Shown here: positions 51,418 to 59,797 of the stretch, in pieces | How positions within the stretch are numbered: the first letter of the stretch is position 1 | How the letters are laid out: every line of letters starts with the position of its first letter | Source: Sinisalibacter aestuarii | GTDB taxonomy: Bacteria; Pseudomonadota; Alphaproteobacteria; Rhodobacterales; Rhodobacteraceae | Assembly: GCF_027923545.1 (NCBI RefSeq) | Contig: NZ_BROH01000007.1 | Coordinates: 1-64,000 of the forward strand | Reading direction: 5' to 3' | Length of the DNA stretch: 64,000 bases | The notes under the pieces: model-generated | Database searches by the model: none | Seen by the model: the letters and a program-made list of their open reading frames with translations, nothing else | Told to the model about the DNA's origin: nothing | Program-made: the position numbers and the translations under genes

Positions 51418-52448
51418 GCCGCGCCCTCGCCGATGAGGTCGCGCAGGGCCAGTTCGGCCGGGCTCTGCGTGGGCAGGGCGCGCAGCCGGGCGGCCAGCGC
51501 CACATAGCCCGGATCCTGCATCAGCCGGTCGCGGGTGGCGCGGTGGGCGGCGACGGCCTCGGCATGCAGCGCGGCGACCTCTTCGTCGGCCATCAGCGCC
51601 GCCATCTCTGCCCGCAGCCGGGGCAGATAGCGCTGGATCGACAGATCCTGCCAGGCCGGATCGTTACGCTCGCGCCAATAGGTATCGTCGAAATCTCGGT
51701 TCTCGCGGTTCACATCGCCCCGGTCGTTCTTCACCAGATAGCTGTCGAGCGAGCGCAGGGCGTAATGGTTGAGCGTGGCAAGATCGCGCGCGCCCTTGGC
51801 GGGAAACTTGCGGATGCGCCGCTTGTTGGCTGCCGCGCGAAACTTCCACGGCACGTCGCGCCCCGATCCGTCTTTCCATACCGGGCGCTCGCCGCGCGTC
51901 AGCCCCTCCTTCATGAAGGGCCGGTGCGCGCCGTAATATTTCACCGGAAAATCCTTTCGGATCAGGGTTTTGACCTCCTGCGCCGTTTCGGCACACCAGA
52001 TGTCCGGGTTATGCGAGCGGGTGAATTGGGCAATCACCGGCTTGTCTTCATAAGCCTCGATCCCGTCATTGGCGAAGAACTGGAAGTTGAGGCTGATCGC
52101 ATGCGGATTGCCGGTGGCCTCGACCAGCTCGGGGATCGTGCCTTCGCCGACATGGATGTTGAGAAATTCGTCCACATCCGCGATCCAGACCCAATCCGCC
52201 GCGCGCAGGATGGGTTGGCGCTTGGCGTCCTTCAGCGCCTCCATCTGGTAATTGCGCCCCTTGGCCGGGTTGGGCAGATGCACGACCAGCCCGAGCGCCG
52301 CGAGACGATCCAGCAGCCTGTCGGTCGCGTCGGTGCAGTCGTTTGAATAAAAAAGAAAATCCGTCACGCCGATGACGCGGTTGAAGGCGATCCATTCGAT
52401 CAGGAACGGGCCTTCGTTCTTCACGCAGGTGACGGCGGTTACACGCAT
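51414..52448 (-). CDS. Glycosyltransferase family 2/92-like, first gene of cassette
   Basis: A 344-residue glycosyltransferase, paralogous to the enzyme at 47175: VTAVTCVKNEGPFLIEWIAF at the N-terminus, IADVDEFLNIHVGEG (Asp91, Asp93), and NHYALRSLDSYLVKNDRG in the C-terminal region. First gene of the minus-strand unit; the promoter should lie in 52449-52620. That stretch is more AT-rich than its surroundings but gives no clear sigma-70 pair by eye. Confidence 0.85.
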   Translation of the reverse strand: MRVTAVTCVKNEGPFLIEWIAFNRVIGVTDFLFYSNDCTDATDRLLDRLAALGLVVHLPNPAKGRNYQMEALKDAKRQPILRAADWVWIADVDEFLNIHVGEGTIPELVEATGNPHAISLNFQFFANDGIEAYEDKPVIAQFTRSHNPDIWCAETAQEVKTLIRKDFPVKYYGAHRPFMKEGLTRGERPVWKDGSGRDVPWKFRAAANKRRIRKFPAKGARDLATLNHYALRSLDSYLVKNDRGDVNRENRDFDDTYWRERNDPAWQDLSIQRYLPRLRAEMAALMADEEVAALHAEAVAAHRATRDRLMQDPGYVALAARLRALPTQSPAELALRDLIGEGAA

Positions 52449-52620
52449 GGTGCCGCCTCCGGCGGGCGGGAGATGGAGTGATATGTCATACCGCCTGTAT
52501 CGGTCTTACCGCTGAACTGCACCTGTTGCCCGGTCTGACGCCGGGTTACTGGAATAGTCTGTCGCAAAATGCGCAAAGAAAATCAATCTTTTCCAAAACG
52601 AAACAGGCGCGGCGTGGGCG

Positions 52621-52965
52621 TCAGAACACGGCGCCGTGCAGCGCGGCGAGGCTGTGAAGCGGGGTGATGCCGGGAACGGGGCGCGGCCGTGGCCGGAGCC
52701 GGCGCAGCAATGCGGGGCGGGTATCGGCGGCGGCCCAGGTGAGGTGGCTGGCGAAATACGGTGCGTCCCATCCCGCGATGGCGAAGACCACGTCGTCGCT
52801 GCCATCGGCGGCGCCAATGGCGCGGATCGCTCCGGTTGCGAAGAAGCGGCGAAACGGGTGATCGCGCCCGAGTTCGGCCCTGAGCTGAGCGGTGAACAGC
52901 GCCGCCTGCTCAGGGGTCAACCCGCCCCAACCCTCGGGGAAATCTTGGTCCGATGTTTCGCGCAT
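52621..52965 (-). CDS. Hypothetical protein adjoining the insertion sequence
   Basis: A 114-residue protein without recognised domain. N-terminal acidic helix (TPEQAALFTAQLRAELGRDHPF) and central strand (DVVFAIAGWDAPYFASHL); no signal or membrane segment. The insertion sequence begins 26 bp upstream of its start codon, so its native promoter may have been disconnected. It reads toward the glycan cassette on the same strand, with a 172-bp gap. Could be a real but now silent gene. Confidence 0.6.
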   Translation of the reverse strand: MRETSDQDFPEGWGGLTPEQAALFTAQLRAELGRDHPFRRFFATGAIRAIGAADGSDDVVFAIAGWDAPYFASHLTWAAADTRPALLRRLRPRPRPVPGITPLHSLAALHGAVF

Positions 52966-52991
52966 GGCTTTGGCTCCGTGGCATCAGGATT

Positions 52992-53761
52992 CTAGGCCGT
53001 AGACTCATTAGCCCGTATTGCGATGCGGATGGCGGCCAGAGTGACGCCGGCCATGAAGGTCTCGGCGTGTTTGTCGTAGCGGGTGGCCAGGCCCCTGTAT
53101 TGCTTCAGTTTGTTGAAGAACCTCTCGATGATATTGCGCCGCCGGTAGAGGGCGCGGTCGTTGGCGTGCGGCAGTTTTCGGGGCGCCTTGGCGGGGATGT
53201 TCGGGGTCGCGCCGCGGGCGCGGATCGTGGCGAGGATGGCGTTCGAGTCATAGGCCTTGTCGGCCATGAGGATCTGCCCCGGCACGAGCTGCGCGAGCAT
53301 ATCCCCCGCGACCTTGCTGTCGTGAACCTGTCCTGGCGTGAGCTTGAGAGCGACCGGTCGCCCGCAGCCGTCGACGAGCGCATGCAGCCTGGTCGTCAGC
53401 CCGCCCCGGGAACGTCCCACGCCATGATCGACGCCCCCCTTTTTGCGGCCGTGGCGCCGTGCTGATGAACCCGCATCATCGTCGAGTCGATCATGATCAG
53501 CTCGCCGTAAGTCTCTGTGACCGCATCGAGAATGGCCTGCCAATGCCCCGCCCTCTGCCACCGCACGAAGCGGTTGTAGCAGGTCTTGTGCGGCCCATAG
53601 CGCTCCGGAATATCCGCCCAGGCCACCCCCGTCCGGAAGCGATAGAGGATCCCGTTGATCACCCGCCGATCGTCGACCCGCGGCACCCCGCGCGACTTCT
53701 GCGGCAGAAGCGGCTGAATGATCGACCATTCGTGCTCGGTGAGATCGTAACGTCGGCGCAT
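52992..53761 (-). CDS. IS5-family DDE transposase, two frames joined by -1 frameshift
   Basis: Frame 1 (53761 down to 53396) gives MRRRYDLTEHEW...MIDSTMMRVHQHGATAAK; frame 2 continues KGGVDHGVGRSRGGL... to 52992. They overlap at a run A5G6 (53444-53434), where slipping back one base joins them into about 256 residues. The DDE triad is Asp in IDSTMMRVH, Asp in MADKAYDSN and Glu in RRNIIERFFNKLK; the family end ATRYDK is present. The TAG stop lies in the flanking CTAG, so it is provided by the target. Transposition by cut-and-paste is expected; frameshifting is inferred from frame arrangement. Confidence 0.88.
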
Positions 53762-53840
53762 GGCTGTCCTCCCGGTCGGCAGGACCAGTGAATCACCGCA
53801 CGCACGCGAAGGGAAGCAGGTTTATGGGTCCACGGCCTAG
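52992..53840 (-). mobile_element. Complete IS5-family (IS427-type) insertion sequence, copy 2
   Basis: About 841 bp (52996-53836) flanked on both sides by CTAG (52992-52995, 53837-53840), the probable target duplication. Terminal inverted repeats begin GGCCGTRGACYCAT: left GGCCGTAGACTCATTAG, right (reverse) GGCCGTGGACCCATAAA. It carries one transposase gene in two overlapping frames. Sequence is intact at all places I checked. A 10-bp AGGATTCTAG occurs both left of the element (52986-52995) and 10 bp beyond its right side (53847-53856). Confidence 0.92.
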
Positions 53841-53864
53841 TACACTAGGATTCTAGAATCGTAG
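53837..53864. repeat. CTAG octamer ladder beside IS copy 2
   Basis: CTAG at 53837, 53845 and 53853 and a variant GTAG at 53861, again exactly every 8 bp. The intervening tetramers (TACA, GATT, AATC) differ from those beside copy 1. The left side of the element has a single CTAG at 52992. See the ladder at 121-148. Confidence 0.78.
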
Positions 53865-53954
53865 AATCTGTTTCGCGCCGGAAAACCGAGATTTACCAGT
53901 GTATTGCGCGGGATTGTTGTGGCGCGGATGGCCGGCGGCATTGGCCTCTCCGGC

Positions 53955-54560
53955 TCAATCCCCCGGCCGTTGCAGCTCGAACGTATCGCGGATCACCGCG
54001 TAGTCGCGATAGCCGAGACGGGCGACGAGGCCGAAGCGGCTGACATCGAACTTGCCGTTCACCAGGCAATCGTCGCGCAGATGCACGCCGACAACCTCGC
54101 CGAAGACCACGTAATTGGTCTCTCCCTTCAGCTTCACCACCTGGGTCAGCCGGCATTCGAGCGCCGCCGGCGCCAGCGCCACGCGCGAGCAGGCGATTTG
54201 CGTGCAGGCGGCCTTGGTGACCCTGGCGGCGGCGAATTCGTCGGTGCCGGCGGGCAGGGCGGCGGAGGAGGCGTTCATTTCGTTCATTCCCTCTTCTTCG
54301 ACCACGTTGACGCAAAACACGCCGGTCTGCTCGATATTGCCCAGCGTGTCCTTGCCGCGCAGCCGGTCGGCCTTCTCGCCGGTGGTGGCAAACATCACCT
54401 GCGGCGGCTCGCTGGCGGCGCCGTTGAAAAAGGAATAGGGCGCGAGGTTGTCGGTCCCGTCCGAGCTGCGGGTGGAGATCCAGCCGATCGGCCGGGGTGC
54501 GATGATCGCGTTGAACGGGTTGTGCGGCAGGCCATGGCCGTCTTGCGGGCGGTAGAACAT
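53955..54560 (-). CDS. Flavin reductase-like domain protein
   Basis: A 201-residue split-barrel FMN-binding protein of the flavin reductase-like family: RPIGWISTRSSDGTDNLAPYSFFNGAASEPPQVMF is the FMN-binding segment, with a late VVFGEVVGVHLRDD strand. Members reduce FMN or FAD with NAD(P)H or serve as small components of monooxygenases. AAAGGACCACCG precedes the ATG at 54558-54560. It reads toward the IS; the 114 bp between hold only the CTAG ladder and unexplained sequence. Divergent from the GNAT gene. Confidence 0.87.
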   Translation of the reverse strand: MFYRPQDGHGLPHNPFNAIIAPRPIGWISTRSSDGTDNLAPYSFFNGAASEPPQVMFATTGEKADRLRGKDTLGNIEQTGVFCVNVVEEEGMNEMNASSAALPAGTDEFAAARVTKAACTQIACSRVALAPAALECRLTQVVKLKGETNYVVFGEVVGVHLRDDCLVNGKFDVSRFGLVARLGYRDYAVIRDTFELQRPGD

Positions 54561-54705
54561 CGGTGGTCCTTTTGTTGTTTTCCCCGCTGATACCCGCATT
54601 TAGCGCAAACATGAAGGTGCCTTCTATCATCTTTCCCGGTGCCCCTGCCTTGCGCTGGAATTGCCGGGGGCGGCATGTTAGGGGCGGGGCCACGGCAATG
54701 AAGGG

Positions 54706-55209
54706 ATGCCCCGGGTGTTCACGCTGAGGGAAGAAAAACCGGCGGATTGGTGGGAGGTCGAGGCGCTCTACGACCTCTGCTTCGCGCCGGGCCGCGAGGC
54801 GCTTTCGTCCTATCGGCTGCGCGACGGGATAGACCCGGTGGAGGGCCTGTCGCTCACCGCGCGCGACGCCGAGGGCATCCTCGCCGGCGCGATCCGCTTC
54901 TGGCCGGTGCTGGTGGGCGGGCACCGTGTGCTGCTGCTTGGGCCGGTGGCAGTGCATCCGACGCGGCAGGGCGAGGGGCTTGGCGGCTTGCTGATCCAGC
55001 ACAGCCTGGCGCTGGCCGCGGAACAGGGGTGGAAGCGGGTGATGCTGGTGGGCGACCGGCCCTATTACGCGCGCTTCGGCTTCGAGGTCTTGCCCGACGT
55101 GACGATGCCGCCGCCGACCAACCCCGACCGTGTGCTCGGCCTCGCATTGGTGCCGGACGCCTGGACAGGGGTTGCGGGCGACGTGACCCGCGCCGCGCCG
55201 GTGCGATAG
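54706..55209 (+). CDS. GNAT family N-acetyltransferase
   Basis: A 167-residue acetyltransferase. Motif A is VAVHPTRQGEGLGGLLIQHSL with the acetyl-CoA loop RQGEGLGG; the C-terminal motif B contains VGDRPYYARFGFEVLP, typical of the YhbS-like subgroup. Acceptor unknown. Its 3' 145 bp are antisense to the end of the small membrane-protein gene on the other strand. Confidence 0.87.
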   Translation: MPRVFTLREEKPADWWEVEALYDLCFAPGREALSSYRLRDGIDPVEGLSLTARDAEGILAGAIRFWPVLVGGHRVLLLGPVAVHPTRQGEGLGGLLIQHSLALAAEQGWKRVMLVGDRPYYARFGFEVLPDVTMPPPTNPDRVLGLALVPDAWTGVAGDVTRAAPVR

Positions 55210-55403
55210 CGCGGTTCGGGCGCGTCATGCGCCCCGCGCCGCTCCGGCAGGAGCGCGGCGACGATGGCGGCAGCCAGAAAGGCGAGGATCGAGAACGCCA
55301 TATAGGCCACGAGGGCGCCGATGAACCCGGCCCCGCTCATCACCGCGGCCACCGCCGCGATGAGTCCGGTGACAATACCTGCCGTAATAAAGACCACAAT
55401 CAT
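55065..55403 (-). CDS. Small membrane protein, two helices and disordered tail
   Basis: A 112-residue protein whose first 55 residues hold two hydrophobic helices (MIVVFITAGIVTGLIAAVAAV and FIGALVAYMAFSILAFLAAAI). A hydrophilic Pro/Arg/Thr-rich tail follows. GGAGGTG, six bases before the ATG at 55401-55403, is an excellent ribosome-binding site. Its tail coding overlaps the GNAT gene by 145 bp in the opposite orientation. Real expression is supported by the ribosome-binding site and the clear helices outside the overlap. Function unknown. Confidence 0.65.
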   Translation of the reverse strand: MIVVFITAGIVTGLIAAVAAVMSGAGFIGALVAYMAFSILAFLAAAIVAALLPERRGAHDAPEPRYRTGAARVTSPATPVQASGTNARPSTRSGLVGGGIVTSGKTSKPKRA

Positions 55404-55526
55404 TAGCACCTCCAACCATACTGCCCGCAGAGGTTGTTTGGTTCAGGTTAATGCAAGGTTAACAAGGACGCAAATTGTTGCTGTCGCAAAGATAGCAGGC
55501 CAGCGAAACTGTGCCGTTGACCAAAA

Positions 55527-57782
55527 TCAAGCCTGTCCGGCCGGGCGGTAGAGATGTTCGACGACCGCGGGGCGCACCGATTGCGCGCCCGAGGTGCGGG
55601 CCTCGTCGATCACCTTGCGCAGCGCACCCAGATCCGTGCGCCGGATCAGATGCTTAACCGGTCCGATGGACGCGGGCCGCATCGACAATGTGCGCATACC
55701 CAGCGCCGCGAACGTGACCGCCTCGATCGGCCGGCCGGCATCCTCGCCGCAGAAGCTCAGCGGCGTGCCCGCTTCGTTGCAGCGGCGCACGATCATCTCG
55801 ATCATGTTGAGGAAGGACACGTTGAGCGTGTCATAGCGCCGGCGCACGCGCTCGTTTTCGCGGTCGGCGGCATAGAAGAACTGCTTGAGGTCATTGCCGC
55901 CGATGGAGACGAAATCGGCCTCGTCGAAAAACGTTGCCGGGGCGAAGGCCAGAGAGGGCGTCTCCAGCATCGCGCCCACCTTGATCTCGCCCGGCAGGAC
56001 ATGCCCCATGCGCCGCTCGCGCTCGACCTCGCGAAACAGCAATTCGCGCGCCTCGCGAAACTCCTGCAACTGCGCGATGAACGGGAACATCACTGAAAGC
56101 CGCCGCCCCGCCGCCGCGCGGATCAGCGCCTGGATCTGCATCCGCATCACGCCCGGCTTGTCGAGCCCCACCCGGATCGCCCGCCAGCCGAGCGCCGGGT
56201 TCGGCTCGTCCTGCGCCTTCATATAGGGCAGCACCTTGTCGGAGCCGATGTCGAGCGTGCGGAAGACCACCTCGGTCTCGCCGGCGCGGTCGAGCACCTT
56301 GGAATACATCTGCGCCAGTTCGCCCCGGCGCGGCACTTTCGATTGGGTGAGAAATTGCAGCTCGGTGCGGAACAGGCCAACCCCCTCCGCGCCCGAGCTT
56401 TCCAGGCTGGGCAGATCGGCCATCAGCCCGGCATTCATCGTCAGCCGCACGCGCACCCCGTCGGGGCTTTCGGCGGGCTTGTCGCGCAGGCTCACATAGC
56501 GCTCCTGCTGCGCCGCTTCCATGGCGATCTTGTCGCGGAAAGAGTCAACCACCGGGTCTTCGGGGCGCAGATGCACGATGCCGTGTTCGCCGTCGACCAG
56601 GATCAGGTCGCCGTTCAGCGCCTCGGAGGTGATCGGCCCGGCATGGACGATCAGCGGGATCGCCCAGGCGCGCGCGACGATGGCGGCATGCGAGGCCACC
56701 GAGCCCTCTTCCAGCACAATGGCCTTGAGCCTGCGCCGCCCGTATTCGAGCAATTCTCCCGGCCCGATATTGGAGGCCACCAGGATCGGATCGTCCGGCA
56801 TTTCGGCGCCGGTCTCGTGGCCCTGGCCGGTGAGGATGCGCAACAGCCGGTTCGACAGATCGTCGAGATCGTGCAGCCGCTCGCGCAGATAGGCGTCGGG
56901 CACGCGCTCCATGCGGGCGCGGGTGGCGGTCTGTTCCTTTTCCACCGCCGCCGCCGCCGAGAGGCCGCGCGAAATGTCTTCCTCCATCCGCCGCCGCCAG
57001 CCGCGCGAATTGGCGAACATCCGGTAGGCTTCGAGGATCTGCATCTGGTCCTTGTCGGCGCTGTCGGCGGTGGCGAGCAGTTCGTCGACCGAAACGCGCA
57101 GCGTGTCGATCGCCTCGTCGAGCTTGCGCATCTCGTCATGCGGGTCGTCGGCGATCGGGTTGGCCACCACCACGCGCGGCTCGTGCAGCCAGGCATGGCC
57201 CATCGCGCTGCCTTCCTGTCCGACCCCGCCGCGAAAGGTCACCGCCCGGCGGTGCAGCGGGGCCAGCGCGGCGCCTTCGCCGACGAAGGCGCCAAGCTCG
57301 GTCATCTCCGCCAGCACCATGGCCACGACTTCCATGCCGTAGACCTCGTCATCGGAAAAGGCGCGCTTTTCTTTCGACTGGACGACGAGCACCCCCATCG
57401 TCTCGCCAAGCCGCTGGATCGGCACGCCGAGGAAAGAGGAATACAATTCTTCCCCGGTCTCCGGCATGTAGCGAAACCCCCGTTCGGCCGGCGCATCGGC
57501 GGCATTGATCGGCTGTTTGGTGCGGGCGATTCTGCCGACAAGGCCCTCGCCGATGCGCATCCGGGTCTTGTGCACGGCTTCGGGGTTGAGGCCCTCGGTG
57601 GCGCAGAGCTCCAGCGTGTCGGCATCGCGGAACAGGTAGATCGAGCAGACCTCGACCCCCATTGAGTTGGAAATGATGCCGGTGATCCGGTCGAGCCTCT
57701 CCTGGCCCGCCGAATCCTCGGCGAGCGCGGCCTTCAGGCGGCCGAGCAGCTTTCGGCTGTCGCTTTCCTGAACTTGATCCAC
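55527..57782 (-). CDS. ptsP: Nitrogen-PTS phosphoenolpyruvate-protein phosphotransferase (EI-Ntr)
   Basis: A 751-residue PtsP: N-terminal GAF domain (about 20-160; EVCSIYLF and GLVGRIARTKQP), PEP-utilising N-terminal domain, the swivelling domain with active-site H365 in GSVASHAAIVA, and a C-terminal PEP-binding TIM barrel (EGVGLFRTE, SVMFPF, FVSIGGNDLKQF, SFCGEDAG). It phosphorylates NPr (PtsO) from PEP, with GAF likely sensing glutamine or alpha-ketoglutarate in nitrogen control. lysC lies immediately upstream on the same strand; a terminator separates the two. Confidence 0.94.
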   Translation of the reverse strand: MDQVQESDSRKLLGRLKAALAEDSAGQERLDRITGIISNSMGVEVCSIYLFRDADTLELCATEGLNPEAVHKTRMRIGEGLVGRIARTKQPINAADAPAERGFRYMPETGEELYSSFLGVPIQRLGETMGVLVVQSKEKRAFSDDEVYGMEVVAMVLAEMTELGAFVGEGAALAPLHRRAVTFRGGVGQEGSAMGHAWLHEPRVVVANPIADDPHDEMRKLDEAIDTLRVSVDELLATADSADKDQMQILEAYRMFANSRGWRRRMEEDISRGLSAAAAVEKEQTATRARMERVPDAYLRERLHDLDDLSNRLLRILTGQGHETGAEMPDDPILVASNIGPGELLEYGRRRLKAIVLEEGSVASHAAIVARAWAIPLIVHAGPITSEALNGDLILVDGEHGIVHLRPEDPVVDSFRDKIAMEAAQQERYVSLRDKPAESPDGVRVRLTMNAGLMADLPSLESSGAEGVGLFRTELQFLTQSKVPRRGELAQMYSKVLDRAGETEVVFRTLDIGSDKVLPYMKAQDEPNPALGWRAIRVGLDKPGVMRMQIQALIRAAAGRRLSVMFPFIAQLQEFREARELLFREVERERRMGHVLPGEIKVGAMLETPSLAFAPATFFDEADFVSIGGNDLKQFFYAADRENERVRRRYDTLNVSFLNMIEMIVRRCNEAGTPLSFCGEDAGRPIEAVTFAALGMRTLSMRPASIGPVKHLIRRTDLGALRKVIDEARTSGAQSVRPAVVEHLYRPAGQA

Positions 57783-57883
57783 CTATGTCCCTGTCGTTCT
57801 TGTGCTGGCAGAGTATGGAGCCGAAGCCCGCTTGCCAACAAGCGGTTTGCCCGCATTGGTTGTCCGATTTCAGATCTGGTCAC

Positions 57884-57919
57884 GAAAACGCCCCGCCGCA
57901 AGGGGCGGTGGGGCGTTTC
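57884..57919 (-). terminator. Terminator after lysC
   Basis: On the minus strand: GAAACGCCCC-N-rich loop (ACCGCCCCTTGCGG)-GGGGCGTTTTC. The outer stem AAACGCCCC pairs with GGGGCGTTT and an inner CCGCCCC/GGGGCGG pairing is possible. TTTT closes the downstream arm. It starts 31 bp after the lysC stop. Confidence 0.8.
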
Positions 57920-57949
57920 ATGTGCGAAGACAGGGGTGTCGAGCCGGGC

Positions 57950-59194
57950 TCAGCCCGCTTTTTCCAGCTCGAACGCGTCATGCAGCGCCTGCACGGCGAG
58001 TTCCATGTATTTGCGGTCGATCAGCACCGAGATCTTGATTTCGGAGGTGGTGATGACCTTGATGTTGATCCCCTCGCGCGCCAGCACGTCGAACATCTTG
58101 GCCGCGATCCCGGCCTGGCTGCGCATCCCGATGCCGACGATGGACACCTTCGCCACATCGGTATCGGCCACGAGATCGTGGTAATTGATATCGCCCGCTT
58201 CCTTGGCCGCCTGCATCGCCTTTTCGGCGCGGGCCACCTGGTTGGTGGGGCAGGAGAAGGTCATGTCGGTGCGGCCTTCTTCCGAGATGTTCTGGACGAT
58301 CATGTCGACATTCACGCCCGCTTCGGAGAGCGGCCCGAAGATCGCGGCGGCGATGCCGGGGCGGTCGGCGACCGAAATGAGCGTCATCTTGGCTTCGTCG
58401 CGGCTATAGGCGACACCGGCAACGGCTTTGCTTTCCACGATTTCCTCCTCGTCGCAGACAAGCGTGCCTGCTTCTGGGTCATATTCTCCGAAGCTGGAGA
58501 GCACGCGCAGCTTCACTTTGTAGCGCATGGCGAGCTCGACCGAGCGGGTTTGCAGCACCTTCGCGCCGAGGCTGGCAAGCTCCAGCATCTCTTCGAAGGC
58601 GATCTTGTCGAGTTTGCGCGCCTTGTCCTCGATCCGGGGGTCGGTGGTGTAGACCCCGTCGACATCGGTATAGATATCGCAGCGCTCCGCCCCGAAAGCG
58701 GCGGCGAAGGCCACGGCGGTGGTGTCGGAGCCGCCGCGCCCGAGGGTGGTGATCCGCCCTTCGGGGCTCACCCCCTGAAAGCCCGCGACCACGGCCACGC
58801 TCATGCCTTCGGCGAACTTCGCCTTGATGTTGTCGTTCGGGATATCGACGATCCGCGCCGCCGCATGGGCGGCGGTGGTCTGCACCGGCACCTGCCAGCC
58901 CTGCCAGGAGCGGGCGGGAATATCCATCTCCTGCAGGCGCAGCGCCATCAGCCCGGCGGTGACGTTTTCGCCCGAGCTGACCACGGCGTCATATTCGCGC
59001 GCATCGTAAAGCGGCGAGGTTTCCTCGACCCAGCCCACCAGCTCGTTGGTCTTGCCCGACATCGCCGAGACGATGACGATCACGTCGAACCCGTTGGCCA
59101 CCTCGCGCGCGACGCGCTTGGAGGCGCGCGCGATACGGTCGAGCGTGGCCACCGAGGTGCCGCCGAATTTCATCACCAGAATAGGCTTTTCCAT
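57950..59194 (-). CDS. lysC: Aspartate kinase
   Basis: A 414-residue aspartokinase committing aspartate to lysine, threonine and methionine synthesis. The amino-acid kinase domain begins PILVMKFGGTSVATLDRI and contains GRGGSDTTAVAFAAAFGAERCDIYTDVDGVYTTDPRI; two C-terminal ACT domains (YSRDEAKMTLISVADRPGIA and VSIVGIGMRSQAGIAAKMF) make feedback inhibition likely. The start MEKPILV is used; an ATG six codons upstream is possible, and neither has a strong ribosome-binding site. Confidence 0.95.
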   Translation of the reverse strand: MEKPILVMKFGGTSVATLDRIARASKRVAREVANGFDVIVIVSAMSGKTNELVGWVEETSPLYDAREYDAVVSSGENVTAGLMALRLQEMDIPARSWQGWQVPVQTTAAHAAARIVDIPNDNIKAKFAEGMSVAVVAGFQGVSPEGRITTLGRGGSDTTAVAFAAAFGAERCDIYTDVDGVYTTDPRIEDKARKLDKIAFEEMLELASLGAKVLQTRSVELAMRYKVKLRVLSSFGEYDPEAGTLVCDEEEIVESKAVAGVAYSRDEAKMTLISVADRPGIAAAIFGPLSEAGVNVDMIVQNISEEGRTDMTFSCPTNQVARAEKAMQAAKEAGDINYHDLVADTDVAKVSIVGIGMRSQAGIAAKMFDVLAREGINIKVITTSEIKISVLIDRKYMELAVQALHDAFELEKAG

Positions 59195-59291
59195 AGCGCC
59201 GAGGGCCCGCATTGTGCTGCTTCGATCCCGCGCCTTCTAGGGCGCGGCGGCTCAAAGGGCAAGTGGGCTGAACAGCGCGGACAGGTGCGGC

Positions 59292-59741
59292 CTAGCTGGT
59301 CTTGCGGGTGGGGGTAAAGGGCAGGGGGGCGACCGGCACGCCATCCTCGATCAGCGCCAGCGCCTCGTCGGGTTTGGCCTCGCCGTAGATCGGGCGTTCG
59401 GGCGCGTCGCCGTCATGGATCGCGCGGGCCTCGCGGGCGAACCCCTTGCCCACATAATCGCTCTCGGCCTCGATCCGGCGCTTGAGCGCTGCGATGGCCT
59501 TTTCGCGCTCGGTCTTCGGCGCGAGCGCGGCTGGCGTGCTTTCAGCCTCGCCCCGGGGCGCAACCGGCGCCTCGCGCGCCGGGCGCACATCCGGCGCCAT
59601 CAGCGATTTCTCCACCGTCGTCGCGCCGCAATCGGGGCAGGCGACATGACCCGCCGCCGCCAGCGTGTCAAACGCGGCGGCGTTCTGGAACCAGCTGTCG
59701 AACCGGTGCCCCTGCGGGCATTTGAGGGCGTAGCGGATCAT
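59292..59741 (-). CDS. DUF1178 protein
   Basis: A 149-residue protein of DUF1178, common in alphaproteobacteria. N-terminal zinc-ribbon-like start IRYALKCPQGHRFDSWFQ and VACPDCGATTVEKSLMAPDV contain two Cys pairs; the C-terminal half is Glu/Ala-rich and helical with YVGKGFAREARAIHDGDAPERPIYGEA. Function unknown. GGATGGAGACGCG precedes the ATG at 59739-59741. Same strand as lysC and the NUDIX gene, with gaps of about 97 and 56 bp. Confidence 0.87.
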   Translation of the reverse strand: MIRYALKCPQGHRFDSWFQNAAAFDTLAAAGHVACPDCGATTVEKSLMAPDVRPAREAPVAPRGEAESTPAALAPKTEREKAIAALKRRIEAESDYVGKGFAREARAIHDGDAPERPIYGEAKPDEALALIEDGVPVAPLPFTPTRKTS

Positions 59742-59797
59742 CGCGTCTCCATCCTGAACTTGCCCGAATATGTATGGGCGGCGCGGGCGCGCGCAAG

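Noticed and set aside
1-53840. 53-kb composite transposon bounded by the two IS copies
   Set aside because: The interior carries essential housekeeping genes in normal chromosomal context, so joint transposition is unlikely.
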